DNA from: Pseudomonas sp. SDI
GTDB lineage: Bacteria; Pseudomonadota; Gammaproteobacteria; Pseudomonadales; Pseudomonadaceae
DNA length: 64,000 nucleotides
Direction of reading: 5' to 3'
NCBI RefSeq assembly: GCF_003105155.1
Contig: NZ_QETK01000016.1
Location: forward strand, 48,945-112,944
Shown here: piece by piece, positions 53,891 through 62,679 of the stretch
Position numbering within the stretch: the first letter of the stretch is position 1
How the letters are laid out: each line of letters begins with the position of its first letter
Made by a program: the position numbers and the translations under genes
The notes under the pieces: model-generated
What the model was told of the DNA's origin: nothing
What the model saw: the letters and a program-made list of their open reading frames with translations, nothing else
Databases searched by the model: none

Positions 53891-56764
53891 ATGTCCTTGT
53901 TGCCGTCCCTGAGCCAACTGCACGACCCCAACCCGTTCCTGCGCCGCCACCTCGGCCCGGACGCTGCCGAGCAGCAGTCCATGCTCACCGCCCTCGGCGT
54001 TGCCAGCCGCAGCGAACTGATCGAACAGACCGTCCCGCCAGGCATTCGCCTGAACCGGCCGCTGGCCTTGCCGCCGGCGCTCGACGAGCAGGCAGCGCTG
54101 GCCAAGCTGCGCGGCTACGCCGAGCAGAACCAACGCTGGACCAGCCTGATCGGCATGGGTTACCACGGCACCCTGACGCCGACGGTGATCCTGCGCAACG
54201 TGCTGGAGAACCCCGGCTGGTACACCGCCTACACGCCGTATCAACCGGAAATCGCCCAAGGCCGGCTGGAAGCATTGCTGAACTTCCAGCAGATGGTCAT
54301 CGACCTGACCGGCCTGGACCTGGCCAACGCCTCGCTGCTCGATGAGGCCACGGCCGCTGCCGAGGCCATGGCCCTGGCCCGCCGGGTGTCGAAGTCCAAG
54401 AGCAATCGCTTCTTCGCCGACGAGCATTGTCACCCGCAAACCCTCTCGGTGCTGCAGACCCGTGCCGAAGGCTTCGGCATCGAGCTGGTGGTCGATGCGC
54501 TGGCCAACCTTGCCCAGCACCAGGTGTTCGGGGCCTTGCTGCACTACCCCAATACCCACGGTGGGGTGCATGACCTGCGCCTGCCGATCAGCCAACTGCA
54601 CGAGCAGCAGGCGATTGCCTGCGTGGCGGCCGACCTGCTCAGCCTGGTGTTGCTGACGCCACCGGGTGAGCAGGGTGCCGACGTGGTGTTGGGTTCGACC
54701 CAGCGCTTTGGCGTGCCGATGGGCTACGGTGGCCCGCATGCGGCGTACTTTGCCTGCCGCGACGCGTTCAAGCGAGCGATGCCGGGGCGGATCATCGGCG
54801 TGTCCAAGGACGCTCGCGGCAACCTGGCGCTGCGCATGGCCCTGCAGACCCGCGAGCAGCATATCCGCCGCGAGAAGGCCAACTCGAACATCTGCACGGC
54901 GCAGGTGCTGCTGGCCAACATCGCCGGGTTCTATGCGGTGTATCACGGCCCCGACGGGCTGCGTCGGATCGCCCAGCGAGTGCACCGGCTGACGGCGATC
55001 CTCGCTGCCGGTTTGCAGAGCAAGGGCCTGCGCCGGCTCAACCAGCATTTCTTCGACACCCTCACCCTGGACGTCGGTGGCAGCCAGACCGCCATCATCC
55101 AGAGCGCCGAAGCGCAGCAGATCAACCTGCGCATCCTCGGCCGTGGCCAGTTGGGCGTCAGCCTCGACGAAACCTGCGACGAGCGCACGGTGCGACGTCT
55201 GTTCGACATATTCCTCGGGGCCGACCATGGCCTCGACGTCGCCGAACTCGACGGCCAGCGCCTGCCGGCCGGTCTCCCGGAAACCCTGTTGCGCACCTCG
55301 CCGATCCTCAGCCACCCGGTGTTCAACCTGCACCACAGCGAAACCGAGATGCTGCGTTACCTCAAGCAGCTGGAAACCAAGGACCTGGCGCTGAACCAGT
55401 CGATGATCCCGCTGGGTTCCTGCACGATGAAACTCAACGCCAGCAGCGAGATGATCCCGATCACCTGGCCGGGCTTTGCCGATATGCACCCGTTTGTGCC
55501 GCTGGGCCAGGCCCAGGGCTACAAGGCGATGATCGACGAGCTGGAAAGCTGGCTGTGCGCGATCACCGGCTTCGATGCGATCTGCATGCAGCCCAACTCC
55601 GGCGCCCAGGGCGAATACGCCGGGTTGCTGGCGATTGCCAGGTATCACCGCAGCCGCAAGCAGGCTCAGCGCGATATCTGCCTGATCCCGTCGTCGGCGC
55701 ACGGCACCAACCCGGCCTCGGCACAGATGGCCGGGATGCATGTGGTGATCGTCGAATGCGACGAGGACGGCAACGTCGACCTCGACGACCTCAAGGCCAA
55801 GGCCAAGGCCGCCGGTGAGCGGCTGTCGTGCCTGATGGCAACCTATCCGTCGACGCATGGTGTGTACGAGGAGGGCATCAGCGAGATCTGCGAAGTTATC
55901 CACAGCCATGGCGGTCAGGTGTACATGGACGGTGCCAACCTCAATGCCCAGGTCGGGCTGACGCGGCCGGCGGACATCGGCGCGGACGTCTCGCACATGA
56001 ACCTGCACAAGACCTTCTGCATCCCGCATGGCGGTGGCGGGCCGGGCATGGGCCCGATAGGCGTGCGCGCGCACCTGGCGCCGTTCGTGGCCAGCCACCC
56101 GGTGGTGCCGGTGCCCGGACCGGACCCGCTGAACAGCGCCGTGAGTGCGGCGCCGTGGGGCAGTGCGAGCATTCTGCCGATCAGCTGGATGTACATCGCG
56201 ATGATGGGCCCGCAGCTGGCCGACGCCAGCGAGGTGGCGATCCTTTCCGCCAACTACCTGGCGCAGCAACTGAGCGGGGCCTTCCCGGTGCTCTATCGCG
56301 GGCGCAACGAGCGGGTGGCACATGAATGTATTCTGGACCTGCGGCCGTTGAAGGCGCAGACCGGGATTACCGAGGAGGATGTCGCCAAGCGCCTGATGGA
56401 CTACGGCTTCCATGCCCCGACCATGTCGTTCCCAGTGCCGGGGACATTGATGGTGGAGCCGACCGAGAGCGAGTCGAAGGCCGAACTGGATCGCTTCGTA
56501 CAGGCCATGCTGAGTATCCGGGCCGAGATCGCCGAAGTGCAGAAGGGTAACTGGCCGGCGGAAGACAATCCGCTCAAGCATGCGCCGCATACGCTGGCGG
56601 ATGTGCTGGGGGGGTGGGCGCGCCCGTACAGTATCGAGCAGGCGGTGGCGCCGAGTGCGCATGCGCGGATGCACAAGTATTGGCCGGCGGTGAATCGGGT
56701 GGATAACGTGTACGGCGACCGCAACCTGTTCTGTGCCTGTGTGCCGGTGGGGGAATATCGCTAA
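53891..56764 (+). CDS. gcvP: Glycine dehydrogenase (decarboxylating), P protein
   Basis: 957 residues, the single-chain form. P protein decarboxylates glycine with pyridoxal phosphate and loads the H protein. Lys707 in [19 protein letters not shown] binds PLP, matching E. coli Lys706. Other parts: [19 protein letters not shown] at about 85-103, [19 protein letters not shown] and [16 protein letters not shown]. The last gene of the operon, followed by a REP hairpin facing the DUF2388 gene. Pseudomonads often carry a second gcv set elsewhere. Confidence 0.97.
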   Translation: MSLLPSLSQLHDPNPFLRRHLGPDAAEQQSMLTALGVASRSELIEQTVPPGIRLNRPLALPPALDEQAALAKLRGYAEQNQRWTSLIGMGYHGTLTPTVILRNVLENPGWYTAYTPYQPEIAQGRLEALLNFQQMVIDLTGLDLANASLLDEATAAAEAMALARRVSKSKSNRFFADEHCHPQTLSVLQTRAEGFGIELVVDALANLAQHQVFGALLHYPNTHGGVHDLRLPISQLHEQQAIACVAADLLSLVLLTPPGEQGADVVLGSTQRFGVPMGYGGPHAAYFACRDAFKRAMPGRIIGVSKDARGNLALRMALQTREQHIRREKANSNICTAQVLLANIAGFYAVYHGPDGLRRIAQRVHRLTAILAAGLQSKGLRRLNQHFFDTLTLDVGGSQTAIIQSAEAQQINLRILGRGQLGVSLDETCDERTVRRLFDIFLGADHGLDVAELDGQRLPAGLPETLLRTSPILSHPVFNLHHSETEMLRYLKQLETKDLALNQSMIPLGSCTMKLNASSEMIPITWPGFADMHPFVPLGQAQGYKAMIDELESWLCAITGFDAICMQPNSGAQGEYAGLLAIARYHRSRKQAQRDICLIPSSAHGTNPASAQMAGMHVVIVECDEDGNVDLDDLKAKAKAAGERLSCLMATYPSTHGVYEEGISEICEVIHSHGGQVYMDGANLNAQVGLTRPADIGADVSHMNLHKTFCIPHGGGGPGMGPIGVRAHLAPFVASHPVVPVPGPDPLNSAVSAAPWGSASILPISWMYIAMMGPQLADASEVAILSANYLAQQLSGAFPVLYRGRNERVAHECILDLRPLKAQTGITEEDVAKRLMDYGFHAPTMSFPVPGTLMVEPTESESKAELDRFVQAMLSIRAEIAEVQKGNWPAEDNPLKHAPHTLADVLGGWARPYSIEQAVAPSAHARMHKYWPAVNRVDNVYGDRNLFCACVPVGEYR

Positions 56765-56780
56765 GGGCTTTGCGCTCAGA

Positions 56781-56830
56781 TCACGGGACGCGTCGGGTCG
56801 CGGCATCGCCGCCCCGACGCGTCCCGCGAT
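56781..56830. repeat. REP-like hairpin between gcvP and DUF2388 gene
   Basis: GGGACGCGTCGGG (56785-56797) and CCCGACGCGTCCC (56813-56825) are perfect 13-bp arms, flanked by TCAC and GCGAT. The ATCrCGGGACG edge is shared with the other REP units. It probably also ends both convergent transcripts. Confidence 0.8.
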
Positions 56831-56837
56831 GCGCGTT

Positions 56838-57158
56838 TTACTGTGGGTCGGCTATGGCATTCTTCGCCAGAATCGCATTCGCCAGCTCCATGTCGCTGGC
56901 CTTCAAGCCCGGGTTGTCGGCACGAACCTTCTGTATCGCTGCCTCCAGGTACGGGCCACGAATCGCGCCTTCGCTGGCGACATAGCTGCCGGCATCGTCC
57001 TGTGCCGCCACAATCAGTTTGTGGTCCTTGAACGTCAGGTAGGTCGAGGCGGTCGTGGCACCGGAGGAAATGACGTTGCGCCAGAAACTGTCGGCCATGG
57101 CCGAACCGACAGGGAGAGACAACAGGGCAAGGGTTGCGACTGCTAGTTTGAGGCGCAT
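56838..57158 (-). CDS. DUF2388 exported protein
   Basis: 106 residues from the ATG at 57156-57158, with GGAG nine bases upstream. The signal peptide MRLKLAVATLALLSLPVGSA ends at MADS. The mature part, FWRNVISSGATTASTYLTFKD, HKLIVAAQDDAGSYVASEGAIRG and ASDMELANAILAKN, is the pattern of small periplasmic DUF2388 proteins common as paralogues in Pseudomonas. Function unknown. It stands alone between gcvP and the GspE-like gene. Confidence 0.87.
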   Translation of the reverse strand: MRLKLAVATLALLSLPVGSAMADSFWRNVISSGATTASTYLTFKDHKLIVAAQDDAGSYVASEGAIRGPYLEAAIQKVRADNPGLKASDMELANAILAKNAIADPQ

Positions 57159-57229
57159 GGTGGGTGACTCCGCGTTTGGTGATATGCAAAGTTGGATCGT
57201 CATTCCCCCAATCAAGTTCCCAGGGCTGT

Positions 57230-58924
57230 CTACTGAACCACCCGCAGTACCTCGCCCAGGGTGGTCAGTCCGGCGGCAACCTTCTGCGCGCCGTTCTCGC
57301 GCAAACTGCGCAGCCCCTCGGCCAGCGCCTGCTGGCGCAGCGCCTGATGGTCGACATCGGCGCTCAGGCGGGCTTTGAGCGCTGCGCTGATCGCCAACAC
57401 CTCGTACAACCCGGTGCGCCCGCGGTAGCCGGTTTGCCGGCACGCCCGGCAACCCACTGGCGCCATCGCACCGTCTGCCTGCGGGGCCTTGCACGCCGGG
57501 CACAAGGTGCGCACCAGGCGCTGCGCCATCACCCCGATCAGCGTGGCGCGGATCAGGTAATGCGCCACACCCAGCTCCAGCAGTCGGCCGATGGCGCCAC
57601 AGGCGTCGTTGGTGTGCAGGGTCGACAGCACCAGGTGCCCGGTGAGCGCCGCCTGAATCGCCACCTGGGCGGTTTCCACATCACGGATCTCGCCGATCAT
57701 GATGATGTCCGGGTCCTGGCGCAGCAGCGCACGCACGCCATTGGCAAAGCCGAGGTCGATGCCCGGCTGTACCTGGGTTTGGTTGAACGCCGGCTCGACT
57801 ATTTCAATCGGGTCTTCGAGGGTGCACAGGTTCACCTGCGGCGTGGCCAACTGCTTGAGCGTGGTGTACAGGGTGCTGGTCTTGCCCGAGCCGGTCGGCC
57901 CGCTGACCAGAATGATCCCGTGGGGCTGGCGCAGCATCGCCTGCCAGCAGGCCAGCTCGGCGCCGTCCAGGCCCAGTGCGGCGAAGTTGGTGTGCAGCAG
58001 GCGCGGGTCGAAGATGCGCAGCACCAGTTTTTCGCCAAAGGTGGTTGGCAGGGTCGACAGGCGCAGCTCCACTTCGTCGCCGTCCGGTGCCTTGGTCTTG
58101 ATCCGGCCATCCTGCGGCCGGCGTTTCTCTGCCACATTCATTCGCCCCAGGCTTTTCAGCCGGCTGACCACCGCCAGGGTCACCGTCGGCGGGAACTGGT
58201 AGACCTCATGCAGCACGCCGTCGATGCGCAAGCGCAGGCGGCCCTGCTCGCGACGCGGTTCGATGTGGATATCGCTGGCGCCCTGCTCGAAGGCGTGCTG
58301 TAGCAGCCAGTCGACGATGCTGACGATATGCGCGTCATTGGCGTCGGCCTGTGCGGCGCCGCTGCCCAGGTCGAGCAATTGCTCCAGGCTGGCCTGCGTC
58401 TCGCCCGGCTTGTCGCTGCGGCTGGCGCTGCTTACCGAACGCGCCAGGCGAAAGTACTCCTGGCCCAGCTGGCGGATCTGCAGCGGGCTGGCCAGCACCC
58501 GTCGGATGCGCCGTTTGAGCACCAGGCCGAGGTCGGTCTCCCAGCCGCTGAGGTAGGGTTGTGCGCTGGCCACGGTAACGCTGTCGGCATCCTGGGCGAT
58601 GGCCAGGATGCCGTGGCGGCGGGCGAATGCGGCGGACATCAGCCCGGCGACCCCGGCCAGGTCCAGCGCCAGCGGGTCGATGCGCAGATAGGGTTGGCCG
58701 ACCTTTGTCGCCAGCCATTCGCCGAGGCTGTCGAGGTCGAGCGACTGGCCGGGGTGCTGCAGGTCGTTCAACTGCTGCGCGGCGATCCGCTCCAGCGGGT
58801 GGATGCCGTCGTCGGTGCTGCTCGGGAACTGCTGGCGGTCGCTGGCGCCGATGCGTTGGTCGGCAATCAGTTGCTGCAGCAGCTCGTCGAGGGCCAGGCG
58901 GCGCTCGGGGCGGGAATTGGGCAT
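57230..58924 (-). CDS. GspE/PilB-type secretion ATPase, orphan
   Basis: 564 residues from MPNSRPERRLALDELLQQL, with AAGGA seven bases before the ATG. A GspE_N-like domain (~50-160) is followed by the hexameric ATPase: SDIHIEPRREQGRLRLRIDG, Walker A GPTGSGKT at 342-349, the Asp box TLEDPIEI, Walker B DIIMIGEIRD and the His box LTGHLVLSTLHTND. A zinc-binding four-cysteine module (CPACK, CRACRQTGYRGR) follows. Such ATPases power type II secretion or type IV pili, but no other parts of such a machine are near. The synteny with P. aeruginosa (a lone secretion ATPase next to the gcv region) suggests conservation. Confidence 0.9.
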   Translation of the reverse strand: MPNSRPERRLALDELLQQLIADQRIGASDRQQFPSSTDDGIHPLERIAAQQLNDLQHPGQSLDLDSLGEWLATKVGQPYLRIDPLALDLAGVAGLMSAAFARRHGILAIAQDADSVTVASAQPYLSGWETDLGLVLKRRIRRVLASPLQIRQLGQEYFRLARSVSSASRSDKPGETQASLEQLLDLGSGAAQADANDAHIVSIVDWLLQHAFEQGASDIHIEPRREQGRLRLRIDGVLHEVYQFPPTVTLAVVSRLKSLGRMNVAEKRRPQDGRIKTKAPDGDEVELRLSTLPTTFGEKLVLRIFDPRLLHTNFAALGLDGAELACWQAMLRQPHGIILVSGPTGSGKTSTLYTTLKQLATPQVNLCTLEDPIEIVEPAFNQTQVQPGIDLGFANGVRALLRQDPDIIMIGEIRDVETAQVAIQAALTGHLVLSTLHTNDACGAIGRLLELGVAHYLIRATLIGVMAQRLVRTLCPACKAPQADGAMAPVGCRACRQTGYRGRTGLYEVLAISAALKARLSADVDHQALRQQALAEGLRSLRENGAQKVAAGLTTLGEVLRVVQ

Positions 58925-59313
58925 GGTGCATCCTTGCAATCAGGCTCGGGACTGCAAAGGCTAGTTGCCGCGTCGGGCTGACGGTGACCGTAAGGGTTAC
59001 CGGGCTTTTCCGCGTCGAGCCGCACGTCGCATACACAGATCAGGTTGCGCATTTTTTGTGCAATCAGCTCGGCGCGGTGCCAACTCAAGCCGCCAATGGC
59101 GAGCTCCAGCGCCAGCAGGTCGTCCTGCTGGGTCATGTGCAGTTGATGCGGGGTGAGGAACTGCAAGGCGAACAGGTTGAGCACGCGGCACAAGCTGTCC
59201 GGTTCGGCTTCGATCATCAGACTGAAACGCACCTGGCTGTGCGCGGCGCTGGCGGCCCAGACATCGGCGCGCAGCGGGGTAACGGGGCGGTCCAGGCGTT
59301 CGAGTGCGCTCAT
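58867..59313 (-). CDS. ACT-like small protein divergent from an Lrp regulator
   Basis: 148 residues from MSALERLDRPVTPLRADVWA; AGACTGCC lies upstream without a strong ribosome-binding site. Residues ~20-100 (HSQVRFSLMIEAEPDSLCRVLNLFA, DDLLALELAIGGLSWHRAELIAQKMRNLICV) look like an ACT-type small regulatory domain. The tail after about residue 105 is Pro-, Ser- and Cys-rich, unlike the rest, and its last 58 bases overlap the start of the GspE-like gene in another frame, so the true end may be degenerate. It may sense amino acids, as ACT proteins do; this is inference. Confidence 0.65.
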   Translation of the reverse strand: MSALERLDRPVTPLRADVWAASAAHSQVRFSLMIEAEPDSLCRVLNLFALQFLTPHQLHMTQQDDLLALELAIGGLSWHRAELIAQKMRNLICVCDVRLDAEKPGNPYGHRQPDAATSLCSPEPDCKDAPCPIPAPSAAWPSTSCCSN

Positions 59314-59438
59314 GGCAGTCTCCAGAAATAGTGGAGAAATTTTTACATGCGCAGGCGGGCATTTTTTCGCTTTGTTCAGGCAATATGCCGAACATTCGAA
59401 TAAAACAATTCGCCAACGTGGCAAATAGGGGATTGATC

Positions 59439-59909
59439 ATGCAAAGCGAGCTGGACGCCTACGACCGCCGCATTCTGGCCCTGCTGCAAGAGGACGCCTC
59501 GCTGTCCAGCGCACAGGTAGCCGAGCGGGTGGGCCTGTCGCAGTCGCCGTGTTGGCGACGGATTCAGCGGCTCAAGGAGGAGGGGGTGATTCGTGCTCAG
59601 GTGACCTTGCTCGACCGCAAGAAGATCGGCCTGAACACGCAGATATTCGCCGAGGTGAAACTCAATGCCCACGGCCGGACCAACTTCGCCGAGTTCACCG
59701 AGGCGATCCGCGAGTTTCCCGAGGTGCTGGAGTGTTATGTGCTGATGGGCGCAGTGGACTTTCTGCTGCGCATCGTCACCCCGGACATCGAAGCCTACGA
59801 GCGATTCTTCTTCGAAAAGCTGTCGATGGTGCCGGGGATCCAGGAGGTCAACTCGATCGTGGCCTTGTCCGAAATCAAGTCCACGACGAGTCTACCGGTG
59901 CTGCGCTAG
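59439..59909 (+). CDS. Lrp/AsnC family transcriptional regulator
   Basis: 156 residues from MQSELDAYDRRILALLQEDA with GGGGA seven bases before the ATG. The winged-helix DNA-binding domain is LSSAQVAERVGLSQSPCWRRIQRLKEEGVI, followed by the RAM (ACT-like) effector domain: IFAEVKLNAHGRTNFAEFTEAI, VLECYVLMGAVDFLLRIVTPDI and MVPGIQEVNSIVALSEIKST. It likely controls the divergent ACT-like gene from the AT-rich 125-base region between them. The stop is three bases from the end of the convergent CYTH-CHAD gene. Confidence 0.92.
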   Translation: MQSELDAYDRRILALLQEDASLSSAQVAERVGLSQSPCWRRIQRLKEEGVIRAQVTLLDRKKIGLNTQIFAEVKLNAHGRTNFAEFTEAIREFPEVLECYVLMGAVDFLLRIVTPDIEAYERFFFEKLSMVPGIQEVNSIVALSEIKSTTSLPVLR

Positions 59910-59912
59910 GCC

Positions 59913-61280
59913 TTACTTGCGCAGCAGGTGCTTCCAGCCGCGGCTCTGGAATACGGCCATGGCATGTTGCACGCGGGCTTCAAGCACTTCGTCGCCAAGC
60001 GGCAGGTTAGCCAGCTGGTGCAACTTGTTCAGCTCGCCGAACAGGCGGTCGAGGTCCGGGCTTTCGAGGACCTGACGGGCATGGTGCAGCCAGGCCAGCA
60101 GGCGCTCGATGCGCGGCAGTTGTTCGGCCAGGTCTTCCGGCTGCTGCTGGTACAGCGGCAGTTGCAGGGCCTTGGCTTCGTCGGCGAGCAGCACCGTGAG
60201 CCAGTTGCTCAGCTGTGCTGCGCCCTGGCGGTCGCCCCGCTTGTTGCGTTCGGCGGTCCAGCCGCGGGCCAGCAGCCAGCGCGAGGTTTCCAGCGAGAAT
60301 TGACCCCAGCGGGTGTCGAGCAGCTCTTCGGCAAATTGCTCCGGCGCGGCGCGGCGTACGTCTTCGTCGTCGTTACCGGCCAGCACCAGTGGGCGCCAGT
60401 CTTCCAGCAGTGCGTCGAGGCTGGCGCGCAGGGCGGCGGTCGTGCTGCGCGGGGCGGCCTGGCCGAGGCTGCTGGCCAGGGCGCGCAGTTCGGCGAGGGC
60501 TTGCACCCAGTCCTGCAGCAGGCGCCAGTGGCCGTTGAAACGGTACTGTTCGGCCAAGCGTTGGCTGGCGCCGAGCAGTTGCCAGGCGAGGGCGTTGAAG
60601 GCGTCGTCCAGCGACATCTCAGCGCTCAGTTCCGCTGCCGGCAGGCTCACGGCGTAGCTGGCCGGGTCGAGCAGGCGGTAGCCGCGCTCGGCCTTGCTGA
60701 TGTCGCACGGCATCAGCGGCAGGCTGGCGGACAGCTCGGCAGCCAGTTCCAGCAGGGCTTCAGGTTCGCCTTCGCGCAGTTCCAGCTCCAGCTCGCAGAT
60801 TTCTTCCTTCTGCTTGCCGGCGACCACGTGACCGAGGTCGAGGGCTGCTTCGATGACCACTTTGGCTTTGCCACGGCCCCAGGCGATTTCCGCGTACTCG
60901 CGGGTGAAATCGGTGGTGAACAGCGGCTTGATGGTTTTTTTGTCCAGCTCGGCCAGTTCCGCCGGCCAGCAGGTGTCGTCGAGCTTCTTCAGGTCGAGCT
61001 TGGCTTTGGCCAGCTGCCATTCGTGCTCGTTGCGCTGTGACAGGCCGGCGACGCTCTGGCCGCGCGCCTTGAGGGTCTGGATGACCACGTCGCCGTCGCG
61101 GCGCAGGCGCAGCGCGACCTTGGCCGCCGCCAGATCGCGCTCCGGGGTATCGAAGTACTGATTGAGCAGCTCGCGCTGCTGCCAGCCGGACTTGTTGCGC
61201 TTCTTCAGCAATGGGTGGTCGCGCAGCGCGGCGAGGGTCTCGCGGCTGACCCGCAGTTTGATTTCGGTTTCTTTGTGCAT
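59913..61280 (-). CDS. CYTH-CHAD domain inorganic triphosphatase, YgiF-like
   Basis: 455 residues from MHKETEIKLRVSRETLAALRDHP; a 64-codon upstream open stretch is not conserved. The CYTH domain (~1-200) has the ExExK-type ETEIKLR, YFDTPERDLAAAKVALRLRRDGD and the acidic pairs EICELELELREGEPEALLELA. The C-terminal CHAD domain (~220-450) is helical with conserved Arg and Lys residues (RFNGHWRLLQDWVQALAELRAL, RIERLLAWLHHARQVLES). The family hydrolyses triphosphate, and CHAD domains bind polyphosphate, which relates it to ppk and ppx in this window. Confidence 0.9.
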   Translation of the reverse strand: MHKETEIKLRVSRETLAALRDHPLLKKRNKSGWQQRELLNQYFDTPERDLAAAKVALRLRRDGDVVIQTLKARGQSVAGLSQRNEHEWQLAKAKLDLKKLDDTCWPAELAELDKKTIKPLFTTDFTREYAEIAWGRGKAKVVIEAALDLGHVVAGKQKEEICELELELREGEPEALLELAAELSASLPLMPCDISKAERGYRLLDPASYAVSLPAAELSAEMSLDDAFNALAWQLLGASQRLAEQYRFNGHWRLLQDWVQALAELRALASSLGQAAPRSTTAALRASLDALLEDWRPLVLAGNDDEDVRRAAPEQFAEELLDTRWGQFSLETSRWLLARGWTAERNKRGDRQGAAQLSNWLTVLLADEAKALQLPLYQQQPEDLAEQLPRIERLLAWLHHARQVLESPDLDRLFGELNKLHQLANLPLGDEVLEARVQHAMAVFQSRGWKHLLRK

Positions 61281-61407
61281 TGCTGGGTAATCCAGGCTCG
61301 GATGACAGGGAGCGTCTTGGCCGTGCAGTGTACAGGACTCGGCCGCCGACGGTTTATTCCAGGTGCCCGATGGCCCTATGATGGGCCTCGAACCGAGGAG
61401 AAAGCGC

Positions 61408-62565
61408 ATGCCCTTGCCGTCGCTCAAAGACCAGTTTGCCGCCCTGATCGCGGCGCCATCGGTCAGTTGCACTCAACCGCGCCTGGACCAGTCCAACCGC
61501 GCCGTGATCGACCTGCTGGCCAGTTGGCTCGACGACCTGGGCTTCAGCTGCGATATCCAGCAAGTCAGCCCCGGCAAGTTCAACCTGCTCGCCACCTTCG
61601 GCAGCGGCCCTGGTGGCCTGGTGCTGGCCGGGCACAGCGACACCGTGCCGTACGACCCGCAACTGTGGCAAACCGACCCGCTCAAGCTCACCGAAGTCGA
61701 TGGCCGCTGGGTGGGCCTGGGCAGTTGCGACATGAAGGGGTTTTTTGCCCTGGTGATCGAGGCGGTACGGCCGCTGCTGGCACAACCGTTCAAGCAGCCG
61801 CTGCTGATCCTGGCCACCTGCGACGAGGAAAGCTCGATGTCCGGCGCCCGCGCCCTGGCCGAGGCCGGCCGTCCGCTGGGTCGCGCGGCGGTGATCGGCG
61901 AGCCGACCGGGCTCAAGCCGATCCGCATGCACAAGGGCATCCTCATGGAGCGCATCGATATCCTCGGGCGCAGCGGCCACTCGTCCGATCCGCGCCTGGG
62001 CCATAGCGCCATGGAAGCCATGCACCAGGTGATGGGCGAGATGATGGGCTTGCGTCGGCAGTGGCAGCAGCAGTACAACAACCCGCAGTTCAGCGTGCCG
62101 CAGCCGACGATGAACTTTGGCTGCATTCATGGTGGCGACAACCCCAACCGCATCTGCGGCCAGTGCGCGCTGGAGTTCGACCTGCGCCCGTTGCCGGGGA
62201 TGGACAGCGAGGCCCTGCGCGCGGCGATCCGCAGCAAGCTGGTGCCGATTGCCGAGCAGCATCAGGTGCAGATCGACTATAAGCCGTTGTTCCCCGAAGT
62301 GCCGCCGTTCGAGCAGGCCGCCGACGCCGAACTGGTGCGGGTGGCCGAGCGTCTTAGCGGGTATCGCGCCGAAGCAGTAGCCTTCGGCACCGAAGCGCCT
62401 TATCTTCAGCGCCTGGGCTGCGAGACCGTGGTCCTCGGCCCCGGCGACATCGCCTGTGCCCACCAGCCGGGCGAGTACCTCGAAATGTCACGTCTGGAGC
62501 CTACCGTGCGTCTAGTGCGTGGCCTGATCGAACATTATTGCCTCAGCCCGGTAAGTGCCCGCTGA
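61408..62565 (+). CDS. argE: Acetylornithine deacetylase
   Basis: 385 residues from the ATG at 61408 with GAGGAG eight bases upstream; a start 15 codons earlier is less likely. M20 metallopeptidase motifs: LAGHSDTVPYD (metal His and Asp), LGSCDMKGFFALVIEA (bridging Asp), TCDEESSMSGARAL (catalytic Glu pair) and GDIACAHQPGEYLEMSRLEPT (C-terminal metal His). It releases ornithine from N-acetylornithine. It is followed by argA after a short leader, the order found in P. aeruginosa. Confidence 0.95.
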   Translation: MPLPSLKDQFAALIAAPSVSCTQPRLDQSNRAVIDLLASWLDDLGFSCDIQQVSPGKFNLLATFGSGPGGLVLAGHSDTVPYDPQLWQTDPLKLTEVDGRWVGLGSCDMKGFFALVIEAVRPLLAQPFKQPLLILATCDEESSMSGARALAEAGRPLGRAAVIGEPTGLKPIRMHKGILMERIDILGRSGHSSDPRLGHSAMEAMHQVMGEMMGLRRQWQQQYNNPQFSVPQPTMNFGCIHGGDNPNRICGQCALEFDLRPLPGMDSEALRAAIRSKLVPIAEQHQVQIDYKPLFPEVPPFEQAADAELVRVAERLSGYRAEAVAFGTEAPYLQRLGCETVVLGPGDIACAHQPGEYLEMSRLEPTVRLVRGLIEHYCLSPVSAR

Positions 62566-62590
62566 GACCATCCGTTTTTCCAAGAGGAGC

Positions 62591-62623
62591 ATGCGCGTGA
62601 CGCCAAGCCTGTACCGACGATAA
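62591..62623 (+). CDS. Possible arginine-codon leader peptide before argA
   Basis: Ten codons, MRVTPSLYRR then TAA, behind the strongest ribosome-binding sequence in the gap, AAGAGGAGC. If read from the GTG at 62597 the spacing to GAGGAG is better (about eight bases) and the peptide is eight residues. Both versions end in two tandem CGA arginine codons, which are rare in Pseudomonas, then the stop. argA starts 57 bases later behind a much weaker CAGG. This resembles a leader that senses arginine-tRNA supply or translation speed. No mutually exclusive hairpins were found, so it stays a hypothesis. Confidence 0.4.
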   Translation: MRVTPSLYRR

Positions 62624-62679
62624 CCCTTCGAGCGCTGTGTGCTGTTCCGTTCTTGTCCCTTTCTCTACAGGCTCTGGTT

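Noticed and set aside
53843..56806. 987-codon open frame antisense to gcvP
   Set aside because: High-GC codon shadow; the translated sequence is Arg/His/Gln-rich with no recognisable domain, while gcvP on the other strand is complete.
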